Assembly (NCBI GenBank): GCA_032158295.1
Contig: CM063249.1
Location: 13,248,078-13,312,077, forward strand
Length of the DNA: 64,000 nucleotides
Direction: 5' to 3'
DNA from: Pycnopodia helianthoides
Lineage: Eukaryota > Echinodermata > Asteroidea > Forcipulatida > Asteriidae
Part shown: in pieces, positions 1 to 12,186 of the stretch
Numbering within the stretch: position 1 is the stretch's first letter
Layout of the letters: each line of letters begins with the position of its first letter
Program-made: the position numbers and the translations under genes
The notes under the pieces: generated by a model
What the model was told of the DNA's origin: nothing
The model's input: the letters and a program-made list of their open reading frames with translations, nothing else
Databases searched by the model: none

Positions 1-1192
1 TTTTGATATTATGGATATGATACTTGAGGAACTATTAAATCATTGAAAAACACAAGATATGATTCTCTTATTAAGTTCAATATAAATTTATTTCATCACT
101 CATTAGTTTTCAATAACAAAATACTGAACAATTAGGGTGCGCACCACGAACAAAACAATACAAACACAGAAAGTGATCGTTTAAAGGAAAATATTGTGGT
201 TGACGTCAAACCATTCGAATTTTAAACTTTAGCAAATAACGAAAACCCTTTATAAAGGCGTTCAGTAAATCAACTGAGAATCAATAGCTCATCTTATTTT
301 GACATTTTGAGGATTTTTCACTGTTGGGTAATTTACAGTAGAATTGAGAAGACATCGCAATATTTTGATCTGCAAAACTCGTTTTTCTGTCCACCAATTG
401 GTGAGCATGTGAACTCTTATAGTAAGCAAGTTGAGTCACAACAGAGATTCAACTTGTCTACTATGGCGCGCCGTTGTCCAACATGACCAACAACAAATGG
501 TGTAGAACTCTCCTTTGCAGTTTTTAGCATTTCAAAAACGATGAAACAATGGTCATTGTCTCCCCGAAGACGACTTTTGAAAACAATTTACTTTAAAATG
601 GATTCCAAACTATGGAATTCTTTCGAAATCATTTTAATAGTTTGTCCTTCTCCTTCGGCTATTATATAATTCAAAGTGAAAAATCCAGCAAATGTCAAAC
701 CAAAAATTGTACTGATATTTTAAAACTATTTTAGGCAAATAGATATAAAAACAAATCTTAACTTCTATATCATTTTGACTTAATACATTGTGGTTTGCTT
801 ATAAAATATTTTACAAAATATAACAGTATTTACAAATTCTAGATAATTACGATCGTTGAAATCCATAGTTGTAATGTTTGAATAAGATGATTTACTATTT
901 TGAATAATGTGATTGATTATTCGCTCTTTCTGAAACTAGTTGAGAAAGTGGATTTCTTAAAAAAAAAACTGTTTTGCCTGAAAACGCATAGGGTTCAAAC
1001 TCGCATATTCATCATGGAGTTTCAAAAGTTAGTGAGGTCTGCAAGATGTTATTTGCAAAATCACCATCGTAGGGGGCACCCTTTGTATGTAGAGATACCA
1101 TCGTAGCCTCGGAAAAGAAGTCATTGGTAGAGCTCGAGATTATTTGGCCCAAAGTCTTATAAAACAGTCATTATAGGGTTTACAGAAGACTT
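1..1192. other. Sequence 3' of gene 1, no feature seen
   Basis: This AT-rich stretch downstream of gene 1 must contain its 3' UTR. I see no further coding exon, repeat with clear ends, or convincing polyadenylation signal. Confidence 0.4.
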
Positions 1193-1689
1193 TTATGACT
1201 GGTTGAAGAGTGAGCTGATAACGACGCAAAGACACAGGAAGGCCAGGCTGATGTGGGCGAAGGCTGCCCCACAAGTGACGGCCTGGCAGACGGTGGTATC
1301 CTTGGTGGCGCCGGAGGCGAGAACCTTCCACGTGCCAGATGATGATGGGGCAACAGAGACGCAACTGTAGCTGAAGTCATCGCAGGTAACGGAGGTGAGG
1401 TCCAGAGTGACGGCCAGGTCGGACAGGGTAGCTGTGGTGCCGTTGCTGAGGTCGGTGGTCAATTGAGCAGCGGAGAGCTCGACTGAAGTGGAAGCTACTA
1501 CGGTACCGCTGGTTTCGGCATCGGAGAGCCAGATTGTAACATCCCAGTTGCTGGATCCGCTGACCAAATCGGAACCGGCAGTGGATGAAACGACGACGTC
1601 AAACTCAAGAGCCTGGCCACCATTTACGCTGATAACAGCGTCATCGGGGTTGGTAATGCTCAGAGAGTCGGCTCCTACATCAACAACAG
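1193..1689 (-). CDS. Gene 1 exon 3: second domain and GPI-type tail
   Basis: The acceptor CTACAG follows a pyrimidine-rich stretch. The exon carries residues 166-329. The second domain repeats the cysteine block of exon 2 (C, YSC, C, C). After TCGAA comes a ~20-residue hydrophobic stretch (HISLAFLCLCVVISSL) and four polar residues before TAA. No polyadenylation hexamer stands out within 500 nt downstream. Confidence 0.85.
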
Positions 1690-2599
1690 CTGTAGAGTAT
1701 AACACAACAGGGGAAAAATAAGTACATTTTGTTCGAGAATATAGAATAATTAAACAAAATTGCTAAGCCGCAGTGAGAGTTTGGACTGAAAATGTGCGCT
1801 CGAGACAAAACAAGGAATGGTGATCGCTCTCCTTTCTAAAGCTTGTCACTACAAAGAGTACCAATTTAAAGTATGTTTTAAATAGCTCTATATTTCTATA
1901 AAATATGCTGGTGATATTATTTGAGATGTCCAATGAACCATGGAGGTGAACGTACCTTTGCAGACAAAGCTGATGCAGCTGGTGGTGTTGCTGACGTCAA
2001 CACCAGACCAGGAAGCACCGTCAGCAGGTCCGACCATGACGCAGAAGTAGCTGTAACCAGTACCGTCACTCCCGCACTCGACGTCGGTCAAGTTGACGGA
2101 AGCGGTCAGTGAGGTCCAGGTTGATGCATCGTCATCGACGAGGGAGGCGCTCTTCTGCCCACTTGTCAAAGTGACAGTCGTCTCGCCAATTACAGATGAC
2201 AAGTCGCTGGTTTCTGTTGCTGCCAGTCCGGTCTGGACCTTGTAGCGGTTGGCGCTGGAAAGAGCGTTGATGACGGAGGCTGCGCCGGAGGTTGGGGTGA
2301 TGTCCAGGTCAAACGTCACATCAGTTACTTCGCCATCAACGATGTCTGACGGACTGCCGATCTCGGAGATGTCAATGTCAACAAACTGGGAGGCTGTGGA
2401 TGGGGGAAAAGGGAAATAAATAAAGGATTAAAATCACATCAATTTGCTAACAAATATTTGCATCATCAGATGGACAAATTATCAGATAGTTATTTGTTTT
2501 TACACCGTTTTGGGGTTTGATGAAAAAATGACATTAAAACTTACCAGAAAGCCTCATGAAGCAAGCTAGCAATACGAAGATGAAGTTGCTGAGAGCCAT
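1193..2599 (-). CDS. Secreted, probably GPI-anchored two-domain protein, 3 exons, 329 aa
   Basis: Exons in transcript order are 2599-2545, 2393-1956 and 1689-1193. All junctions are GT/AG and all introns are phase 1; the spliced length is 990 nt including a TAA stop. Residues 1-19 are a classic signal peptide (basic-free start, hydrophobic FIFVLLACF core, small residues LSAS at the cleavage site). Residues 20-164 and 166 to about 302 are two diverged copies of one domain. Each ends in a similar four-cysteine block with Y-S-Y-x-C-V, a following P and W, and a final C-x3/4-C-(K)G. N-glycosylation sequons are visible (NLT, NTT, NGT). The last ~25 residues are hydrophobic after TCGAA and end at NQS, which fits a GPI-attachment signal better than a transmembrane anchor with a cytoplasmic tail. 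The domain is rich in Ser, Thr, Asp and Val, so a beta-sandwich is likely. I do not recognise the family and assign no function beyond a cell-surface or secreted location. Confidence 0.85.
1956..2393 (-). CDS. Gene 1 exon 2: first four-cysteine domain
   Basis: The acceptor is CACAG and the donor GTACG. The 438-nt exon is open throughout and carries residues 20-164: an acidic start (VDIDISEIG), the LDITP segment, an N-glycosylation site, and four cysteines in the last ~45 residues with the order C, YSYFC, C, C. Confidence 0.85.
2545..2599 (-). CDS. Gene 1 exon 1: signal peptide
   Basis: The ATG is at 2599-2597 in the context AACGAAATGG. The exon encodes 18 residues plus the first base of an Ala codon and ends at donor GTAAG. 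The ATG is chosen because it directly begins a strong signal peptide, and the split codon joins exon 2 in frame. Confidence 0.8.
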
Positions 2600-3587
2600 T
2601 TCGTTTTCTTGGTGGAGTATTTACGGATATTATCTTTAAAATTGTCTGGAAGAGAAACAAATATAATGGATACGATTAAAATATTTCGACCAAAATGGTA
2701 AGAGTCTGAAAATAGTTCCGAAGTGCTTGGTACCAACTTAGGTAATGCCCTCTTATGTTCCAAAAGTTTGTTTCTTATCGTCAGGAAGATCGATGGTTGG
2801 GATGTTATTAACAAAGGAAAACATCGATCACTTGGTAACCATGGGCTGCCTTTGTTTACTCTTGTTTCACTGTTGCCAGGGGAATGGACAGGCAAACACG
2901 TGCTCGTGTTTCATCCATGATTTAATGGTAAAAAAGAACAATTTGTCTATGGGTTCTACAAAGGAAAGTTTCATCTCAGTAATTATGCAATAATTCAAAG
3001 GACAATTCTAGTATAGTTTTTCATCATCAATTGGTCTTCAGTTAATGTTAAACTAATTGTAGACAATATCTAAGGTAGAATCTAGAATTTGCAGTAAAAT
3101 TAATAAAACTAAGTTTCATAATATTAATAAGCATTACCTACAAAAAGTAAAAATTCTGAAAATGTGATTAAGTCACATTGTGGAGCCAACGTCATGCGGG
3201 CTATGGTGCAAGATTGATTGGGACATGCTTAAACATATTTGTGTGTTATTTGGGCCTGTCGCCTCCTGCACTAATAAATAAATTGATATTACCAATCTTT
3301 GTGATTTGTTTCCATTGAAAATGATATGAACGAATAAATCATTGTGCACAAGTTTATAAAGTGTTTTGTATTGTTCGAATACTGCATCTTTTAGTTAGTA
3401 CCTGTGGATGGTCAACCAGTTATTTTTAGCTGTTACAAAACGCAAAAGTGAACTTCTGAAAAGCCAAACTTTGGAAGGAGTTCTCCCATTGGTTAATTTG
3501 TTTATTGTGAAAGTCTGCTAAACTCTTAAACACAGTGCACTGACATCCATGATTGGTTAACAGAAAAACAAACTTACCAAGTAAGTG

Positions 3588-3690
3588 GCTTGCAGACGCT
3601 GGAGTGATGTCCAAAGTTAAATATTTCACAGTGTTTGGAGAGCTCTCAAAATTAAGTGTTCCTTTCTTGGTGGCAAAACTTGCAAGTGAC
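3588..3690 (-). pseudogene. Possible relic exon related to gene 1 domain
   Basis: Upstream of gene 1 on the same strand, a short open stretch reads NTVKYLTLDITPASAS and ends at a good donor (GTAAGT at about 3582). The LDITPxS core matches the LDITPTS core of gene 1 exon 2, and the residues before it are compatible (VTFD versus VKYLT). No signal-peptide exon or cysteine block could be attached to it. It could be an exon remnant of a duplicated paralogue or a chance match. Confidence 0.25.
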
Positions 3691-5114
3691 TGAGACACGG
3701 TGGGCCGACCCTTCTTATCTGCTCGCTGTTGTTAACAACTGGGCTCCAGGAGGGCCCGTTGCTCGGCGAGGGACACAAAGAGCCCAATACCGCTCGATAT
3801 TATCATCGGATATACAGCGTCACTATTTGGGTCCCTATGGCAACAATTTAATGATTTTTTGCCCTTATAAAAAGTTCCCAAGGACTCGGATTTGCATACG
3901 CTTTTATTCCGCATGAGTTTATATGTTAATATCGTTTGCATATAGTTAAGTGTGTTGCAGATATCATGATTCCTATCAACCCTAACAAAAACGTAGATAT
4001 CAAAATGCTCAAGAATGTATATGTAGGCTACGCCTCAAGAAAATAAGGACTTTATATTATATGTATCAATATAAAAAGAAGTGAGAAACAACAGTTTGTA
4101 ACACTTTTTTGGTGGGGGGGGGTCAAACCGGCAAACACTTGAAAGTCTAAGCAGATTCTTCACGACAAATTAGGGCGACACAAAGGCCGCGCTCACGGAA
4201 ATCAGTCCTTCAATTCGTGTACGGGTGAACGATCGTTTGAATCTTAACACATGTCGTATTTAAACAGCAAAAATATTTGGTTTAATAGGAATAACGAAGG
4301 GTGATCTTTACCGATCAAATCAATCCGGGCAGTTTTAGGCGACAGCATAATAACTCTCATAGGCCTTATAGCAGAAGCATAAAAGCGCAAATTTCCGTTG
4401 TTAGTTCTCGAACAGAGATCCAGGAATCAATGACAATTCCCAACACCGTTTTGGATCGGAGGGGATAGCAGGGGTAGGACGGTTGGATCAATTCCCCCAG
4501 ATTCAGAATTTTTCACGGTATAATTTGAAACGGTTCTCAAAGCCCTGCGCATTTTCATAAAATTCAGCTCGCCCCTTACTATAAAAGCCAACTTCCTTTT
4601 GCTCGCATAAAAAAAAGCACAGTAAATTTATTTTATATATAAATTTGTGGTTGTTTTATTTTACTTATTCACTTTTTTAAATTCACTAATTTATATATAT
4701 TTCATGATAAAGTTATTTTTTAATGCCCTGGGGATTGCGGCACTTGGGTGACATGTGCGTTTTTGCTCAACGTAACTCCTTTAAAATTTAAGAGGGTACA
4801 AAAATACTGTCTGATAAAAGCCAACATTCCTGGGTTTAACATTCAGTATCAGTCCTACGTCCTGGTTGATGCGTCACCACTATGAGCCTATGCCCTTGTC
4901 ATTAGGGCCAGTCACGCCCATCGGGAATCTCTACAGATACTTAATTTTCGGGAGAGCCTAAAATTGGTACACTTTGCCATAATTGAAGTATAGCTTGTAT
5001 TTCAAAGTTTTTATTTCATCACGGTATAAAAATCGTAATGTGATAGGTTCATTCGACTGTAAACTAACTGTGGAACTTTGTGGTAATCAAACACTCTAGT
5101 ATCAGGCATCACTA

Positions 5115-5370
5115 AGGCCTGTGCTAAACGTCGCACGTTTGTCGTGTCGAACTCAAATAGTTGTAAAATTAGGAATTAAATTTGACAAAAGAGCGACGTT
5201 TAGCGCAAACCTTTTATTTAAGTTCGGCACTGCCGTGTAGCACGGCAAGCCCTGCCGTGCTACACGGTAGCGGCACGACACGGTGACAAACGTCGCGCTC
5301 TTGCCGTGTCGAATCGAACTGAAAACATTTGAGTTCGGCTCGGCAAAAGTGCGACGTTTAGCGCAGGCCT
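5115..5370. mobile_element. MITE-like element with ~22-bp terminal inverted repeats
   Basis: The left end AGGCCTGTGCTAAACGTCGC and the right end GCGACGTTTAGCGCAGGCCT are near-perfect inverted repeats. The interior has further copies of the CGACGTTTAGCGC motif and a central palindrome built on GCCGTGTAGCACGGC and its complement (about 5231-5270). There is no coding capacity, so this is a non-autonomous fold-back DNA element. Confidence 0.8.
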
Positions 5371-5928
5371 AATACGAGATTCAGCAAACTTTCATCTTAG
5401 AAATAGTATCCTTGTTGAGGAAAATCTATACATAACAAAATATTCCCATACAAAAATGTTGTAGCAGAAACCCGAAAAATGGACACAAGGTTGGTATTAA
5501 ATCGACCTTCAGTCTCGGCAGTACAAAGTAACCATTATTTGGGGTGGGTGGAGTGGCAACAGTGTCTTACTGTGTATTCGTGCTAACAACGTAACCATTA
5601 CAAGAACCAGGGTTGTCTGAATGGCAAAATATCGATATTTTCAGAGTGTGTTTACAAGATGTTTACATCATGTACGAAGACTGGGAAGTCGGGTCGCGAT
5701 GCGCGTCGGTCCGCAGAGCTTAGTTTCAACCTCTATAGGTGTATTTTCATGTGAGCAGCAGAATGAATAAATTGGAAAAACTTACTCTAAAATCCTCTCG
5801 TGTAAAAAAACAGAAAAGTGGTACTGATACCAATCGTCTTGACACTGATGTCAAAAGTATAACGTTTAGTATTCGAGAGAATCCAAATTCCATTGCATTA
5901 ACCGACTTGCCTTGCAAGGCAACATGTT

Positions 5929-5943
5929 ATATATATATATATA
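5929..5943. repeat. (AT)n microsatellite
   Basis: Short pure TA/AT run. Confidence 0.8.
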
Positions 5944-6285
5944 AGAAATTACTGCAAAACATTCACGTCTAAAAAGGGCGTGATGCGGGAATCTTTATTT
6001 ACTTCTTATAGTATAAACATGAATGTAAGAGAAAAGTAAGTGTTGTATTTGATGTTTCCTTGAAATGGTGACCACCTAATTAAATGAAGGGGGGGGGCAA
6101 ACCGGGGCCCGTGCCCCCTTTACGTCATTGGCGCATCATTTCAAATCAAATGCAATTTCTGTATACTTTACATGTTTACAGCTGAGACATGGATACAACT
6201 AGCCTACACATCTTTTAATGATAAATTTCGTTAAAATACGGCCTACGATCAAGAGCGTACCCCATGTGGATATCTAGAAACTCAC

Positions 6286-6678
6286 TTAAAGGAACATTAC
6301 AGAATTGGTAAGAAAAAAACTTGTAAAATATACTTTTTATCACAGATTTACATAAAACTTACACGGTCTAATGATGATGATAGTAGAAAACATCCCTTGA
6401 AATATTTCTGTCTGAAATGCCATATTTGATGAGAAATGAATAAACTAATTTTCCGATTGGAGTTCATCGCTCAGTGAGCATTTTATTCATTTGTTGAATC
6501 TATATGATTTCATGCAAACGTGTAATCGGTTTTTCACCATTTTCTCGTGACCCAGATGGCCGATCGATCTCAAACTTCTACAGGTTTGTCAGTTTATGTA
6601 TATGGTGGATTACATAAAGTGCTCACACTGCAAGCAACTGTGTTGTTAGCAAAAACCAATTCTGTAATGTTCCTTTAA
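6286..6678 (+). mobile_element. MITE-A copy 1
   Basis: TTAA lies at both ends. The terminal inverted repeats are AGGAACATTACAGAATTGG and its complement. The interior is the ~390-bp family sequence (GATGATGATAGTAGAAAAC block, TCGCTCAGTGAGC palindrome, TTTTCTCGTGACCC block). It has no coding capacity. Confidence 0.9.
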
Positions 6679-8759
6679 CAAACAAGTTCTTGGGCATAGC
6701 AAGGACAAACTTGAGGTATTAGCGGAAATATGTTTCACTTTGAGCAAGTCTGTGCAACTGACCCAAAGAGGATAACACTAACGGTGTACAGTTATAAAAC
6801 TGAACTCGACCAAAAGAACCTTGATATGGCAACTTTCCTTTTTTCCTCTTGATGTCACATGCATGGTAAACCATTGTGACCTAAGCCAGCCATTTAATTC
6901 AAACTGTTATCAACAAATGAGTGAATCCTTACAAAGGAATTCCACAGACAACTGTTACCAAATAGCTACACCAGTACACAATAACGCGGACAATTGGCGA
7001 ATCGCTCTTTTGACAAACACTGCACTATTAAGAAAACTGTAGAGTGTTGCACGTCCGACTCTTGTACTTGGCTCTGTAAACAAGCCTTGGCGAAGAAAAT
7101 TATGGCTTCATGAAACTTCGATAGATGAAGAATTCTGGGAAATGTTTAACGTGTTTGGTTCGAAACAATTTATTTTGAAACATTTTGAGGACAAAATGAG
7201 GCGTTTCGTCACTCGTGCTTTATGCCAAAACGCCAGTGACTGCATGTATATTATCACGAATTAGGCTATACAGAACATGCCATACCAGACACAATCGTGT
7301 TTCACTCTTGACTTCTCATGGCCGATAAATTGTTAGAAAATCTCGTCTCCAAGCGTTTAATCTTATTTGGGAAGTAATACCCCAAGAAAACCTATGTGGA
7401 CTGTCGTCATGAAATCAACAAGCCTATAAACATAGTTAGACATGCAAGAATTGGCATCCGGCCCTGGTGACATGGTCACGAATTAAGGTTAAACCAAAAC
7501 AAGTAAGAAAACAAACCGGGTATATTCAAAGGGTAGTTCCCCGTTGTTCACAGCCTGCCTTCGGTTGCTACGATACTCTCATCGATCCATCATCCCATGC
7601 AAGTTCTAAATGAAGGTAATCCACCGTGAATTATTGATGAGGTTTCCAAAGTTTCGCTTGGGTGTTTCCACGTGTGCAGTCCCTCATGTAGCAAGGGGAA
7701 GACGCATGTGCCACAGAACAAAATCCACATGGCACAAAGTATATGCGATGGTGGATGTGCTTGGAGGTCCATTGTAGAAACAAAAATGGCTGCCTTCGAC
7801 TGTCCATTAAAAACAGTGACTTAGCGACGCCACCAGAGTTTTGTATTCACTACAAAATGCTGCTGGTTTGTTCTACACTATGTCATAGTCCAGTATGATG
7901 GTAGACCCACTCGCTATATCAGTCTTAATTAGGTGTAATTTCAATTGTCAATGCACACCGAGTTCAAGTGCTGCCATTCGCACGCACACTATCGCTGAAA
8001 AGTGTCTCAGATCGTCTGCTCCCCCAACACACACGCATATACACACGACATTGTGACGTTAAGTATGCCTGATTTTGGACTTTATTGTACGACTATTATT
8101 ACAACTATATTATTTCATTGAAAATAAAGATACTTTGTCCAAACAATTATCATACTACGAAAAAGGTTTTGCTATAATATATATGTGACCCGATCTGTCG
8201 AATTGAGGAATATATCGACCCCTTAATGAAATTGAGTTGTGCATACCGTGTTAACAAGTAACTCACTGGCTTTCCAGCAATACCATTATTTTTTTCCGTA
8301 GCTTGTTCCGGTCCGAAGTTATCGGGAAATGAAGAAAGTCTACAAGACAAGGCCACTTCCGTTTTTTGTTTACGACGCGTATGTTTAGATACTCGTTTTT
8401 ATATAACTTTGAAGAGTATTAATTGTGTACAAACATGTTCAAGAAAACTTACTTTTTGTGGATTTATTCATCTTTTCAACTAAAGGTAAGACCACGACAA
8501 GAAAGATCAAGTTTTATTTAACCTACCACCAAAATCGTGGAATCGTTTTTTGTAGTTTTTTTTTTAATGATTTTCGAATGTGACCAACTTTGGTATGGCG
8601 AATTACACGCAATACGTCCTATCTGACACATTCCTCATTTCGATAGATCAGGTCACATATGCTCGTCTATATACCTGTCATGAATCTAGAGATCCCTTTC
8701 TTTCCCTGCTTTCTGACTTTTTTTTAAACAAACCAACACAAAACCAAACATCAATACAC

Positions 8760-8820
8760 AACCCCCCCCCCAAAAAAAAGCCGACAACCCAACAAAAAAA
8801 AACAAAAAAATGTAATTAAA
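8760..8820. repeat. Low-complexity C- and A-rich tract
   Basis: Runs of C followed by A-rich blocks of CAAAAAAA type. Confidence 0.6.
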
Positions 8821-9770
8821 CTCCTTTGAAATAATTACCATACAAATCCAATGTCATTGTTCTCAAATTGCTAAATCTGAATTTATTCTTAGATTAAGTG
8901 TCATCAAAAGTAACAACAAAATTATACAACTGATAACAGTCTAGACCTTTAAGTGACATTATAAATCGAATCATTATTTCTTTTATTTTATAACCCAAAT
9001 TAATTTAACAAACAAACAATCATGGTCCAAAGAGTGAAAAGGTTTTTATTTGTAAATTTTTGTATTATAGAATCCTGGCTATTGTATTTAATTATAGGCC
9101 TATAGACCTATAGGCATAGGCCTAAAGGGAAGCGTATGGAAATTATTGCATTCATGATTCGAATATTGTTTAATAATGTGTTTTTCATCAAATATTTAAT
9201 TATTACACTCCACATAATTATCAATTTAGTTGACAGATGAGACTATGAGATTTATAAGTAGTGTACGTTCTAAAACATAAAAACGCTTATCTGGTTGATT
9301 TTTTACGCAAGTGATCAAAACCTGCCGCTTTCACAAAACGAACAAAAACATTTACCACAGTACAACACCTGTTTCACTGGTTCAAGTGACACGAACTTAA
9401 GAAAAAAATTAATTTATAAAAATACATTGTCCATTTCAGAAAACGATTATCAATCAAAAAGTAACTATCAATAACACTACTATTACTCGAATTTGATCAA
9501 GCTATACCTGACGAGATCACTTGTGGGATGGTACAACATTGTTGTAACTTTTGAATTATTTTCATTTTTTTCTTTTCTTTTCAAAACGCACTTAAATCGT
9601 CCCACACGCAGAAGGCCAGAGGGCAACTAAAGATGGGGTATACAATGGAAAGTACAGAAAAGGGTATAGGAGAAAGAAGATATCTTTCCCCATTTCTGTT
9701 GAACAGTGATACATTGTAAATTGGTGGAAAACAAGATACTTCCAAAGTGCATCAAGTTATCAATATGTAT

Positions 9771-10154
9771 TTAAAGGAACATTACAGAATTGGTAATTGT
9801 AAAATATACTTTTGATCACAGATTTACATAAAACTTACACGGTCTAATGATGATGATAGTAGAAAACATCCCTTGAAATATTTCTGTCTGAAATGCCATA
9901 TTTGATGAGAAATGAATAAACTAATTTTCCGATTGGAGTTTATCGCTCAGTGAGCGTTTTATTCATTTGTTGAATCTATATGATTTCATGCAAATGTGTA
10001 ACCGGTTTTTCACTATTTTCTCGTGACCCAGATGGCCGATTGATCTCAAACTTCTACAGGTTTGTCAGTTTATGTATATGGTGGATTACATAAAGTGCTT
10101 ACACTGCCAGCAACTGTTTTGTTAGCAAAAACCAATTCTGTAATGTTCCTTTAA
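9771..10154 (+). mobile_element. MITE-A copy 2
   Basis: Full-length, TTAA at both ends, same orientation as copy 1 and nearly identical to it, with a small deletion after the left terminal repeat. Confidence 0.9.
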
Positions 10155-11713
10155 ATCTAGGTGTTTCATACGCGATGTCAAGTAGGTATATATCACAAAA
10201 TAACATGAGTATTCAAATACCCTGTATTTCAGAAAATTCGGACAGACTACAGAGAGAATCTAGAAATATTTTTAAGAACATGTAAATAGTGAAATACAAC
10301 ATTTAACCCTACAAACTGTTTTCTTAAATGGGGAAAATAGAGTGAAAGTATCTGGTACGTTTTTTTTCCCTTCACAAAATAGTTAGTGTACAATGTGTAT
10401 TGAAGATTGGAATGAATAACAATGTTTCCAAAAACGATGTTGTACCATCCCTTTGAAATACACGACAGCATAAAACAGATTTATACTCATTAATATATAC
10501 ACCTTCAACAATCGGAAAATATAACAACACAATTGTAATTACCGTTTTCTTAACTTTACCTTCCAAACACGAAGCATGGAGTCCAATTTTTTAACGAGCA
10601 AAGTTTTAAAAAATCATAAAGGAATTTTTTTTTTTTTAAGAACTTTCTCCTGAGGTTGAAATAAAACAAATCACATAAACATTGTTTTGTTTTTACTGAT
10701 GTTATAAAAAACTGGAAAATGGGATAATATAAATTTCAAGTATCATGATGACAAACGTTGTGTACATTAATCTTATAGAAAAATTGAAAGTTTGTTGTTT
10801 AATTGAGAAATACAACACCACTTTTAACCAATTGGAGTGAAAGTCACTGCAGACAAAAAAAGTCTGAAACTGGAATGGCGCCCACGTTGGCAGCTTCATT
10901 TTAACTGTACTCGGTTTCCAAGATGCATTTTACGTTACCTTGTGCATAATTATTGCCTTTGTCATAAACTGTTTAACATCAGAAAAGCAAAAAATAACAT
11001 GTCACTGCAGTTCTTGTAAGCAGAAGAGTGACACAACAACTGAAATCCATTGTTAAATGTGCACATGCGCCGTCAAGTCTTCTCAATCGTTTATGAAACA
11101 CACTTACGCTTACACACATTTTTGTGTAAAGTAAGCACAAATTTGCTCACTGGTTAACCAGCTTTATGAAATTGGCCCGTGGAGTTTACTGGGTGTTCCC
11201 TTCCTCTGTGACAGTATTAAAACTTGTTACCTTGCACCATTTAAAGGGGTCTGTTTTTGTGTTGAAAATGGAGAGGGCTTCGAGCTTCCCCCTCCCCATC
11301 CACGAACCTCTGAACATAAACATATAGGCCTACATTATGCTATAACTCCCCCTCTCCAAGGTAACAATGGAGAAAACAAACATGGTGAATTGTTACATTT
11401 CTTAATGCCTTTAGGAGAGCACATTTAAGTTTCTGTGTAATTGGTCATGTACCATGACATCCCTTTAATACGACAAGTAATATGTATAAAATATACAAAT
11501 CTGCATACAACTTGGAGGATTATGAAATACCTGATAGAAGATTATGAATTTCGTTCAAAAGGAGAAGTAAAAGTGAAGTATAGGAGGTCAGAAAATGAAC
11601 ACGCATGTTCTCACAGGATTTTACTGTTATCACATTTGTTTACTGTATCCAATAGCATTGTTAATACTGATTCTCATTTAAGAAAATAAGGCAGCAGACT
11701 TTGTTTCATTTTA

Positions 11714-11799
11714 ACCTCAATTTGGTTGCATTTTGATTTGAACGGCAGAAAGCAAGACCTCAATTTTGTTGCATTTTGATTTGAACGGCAGAAAGCAAG
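11714..11799 (+). repeat. 43-bp tandem duplication
   Basis: Units 11714-11756 and 11757-11799 differ at one base (ATTTGG versus ATTTTG). Both end in GGCAGAAAGCAAG. The near identity implies a recent duplication. Confidence 0.85.
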
Positions 11800-12159
11800 A
11801 TGGCTGCACAATACATGTAGCCAGTTGTGGCTGTTGCTAAGGGCTGCCTATGCTTCAACACATTATTTACATGGTGATCCAGTCGAAGCCACAACTGCTA
11901 ATATGGAAACGACTAAACTATCTTATGCATTGACGTCATCACTGCAGACCGCCATCTTGGAGGGTAAAACGACACATGAAACGAAGGAAATGTAGAGCTA
12001 TAGGTACAAGGCAAAAAGGATAGGCCCATGAGCAACCTTCTTTTCACATCTACCAGAGGGAGCCCTGTTCAAATGACGTCATGTGCATAAGGTCTGTTGA
12101 TCCACATTATTTTCCAACTCGAGCTGCATCCCTGTGGAGGCTACACTCTTAAATTAATA

Positions 12160-12186
12160 TACATATATATAAATATATATATGTAT
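12160..12186. repeat. AT microsatellite
   Basis: Imperfect ATATAT tract interrupted by single C, A and G bases. Confidence 0.6.
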
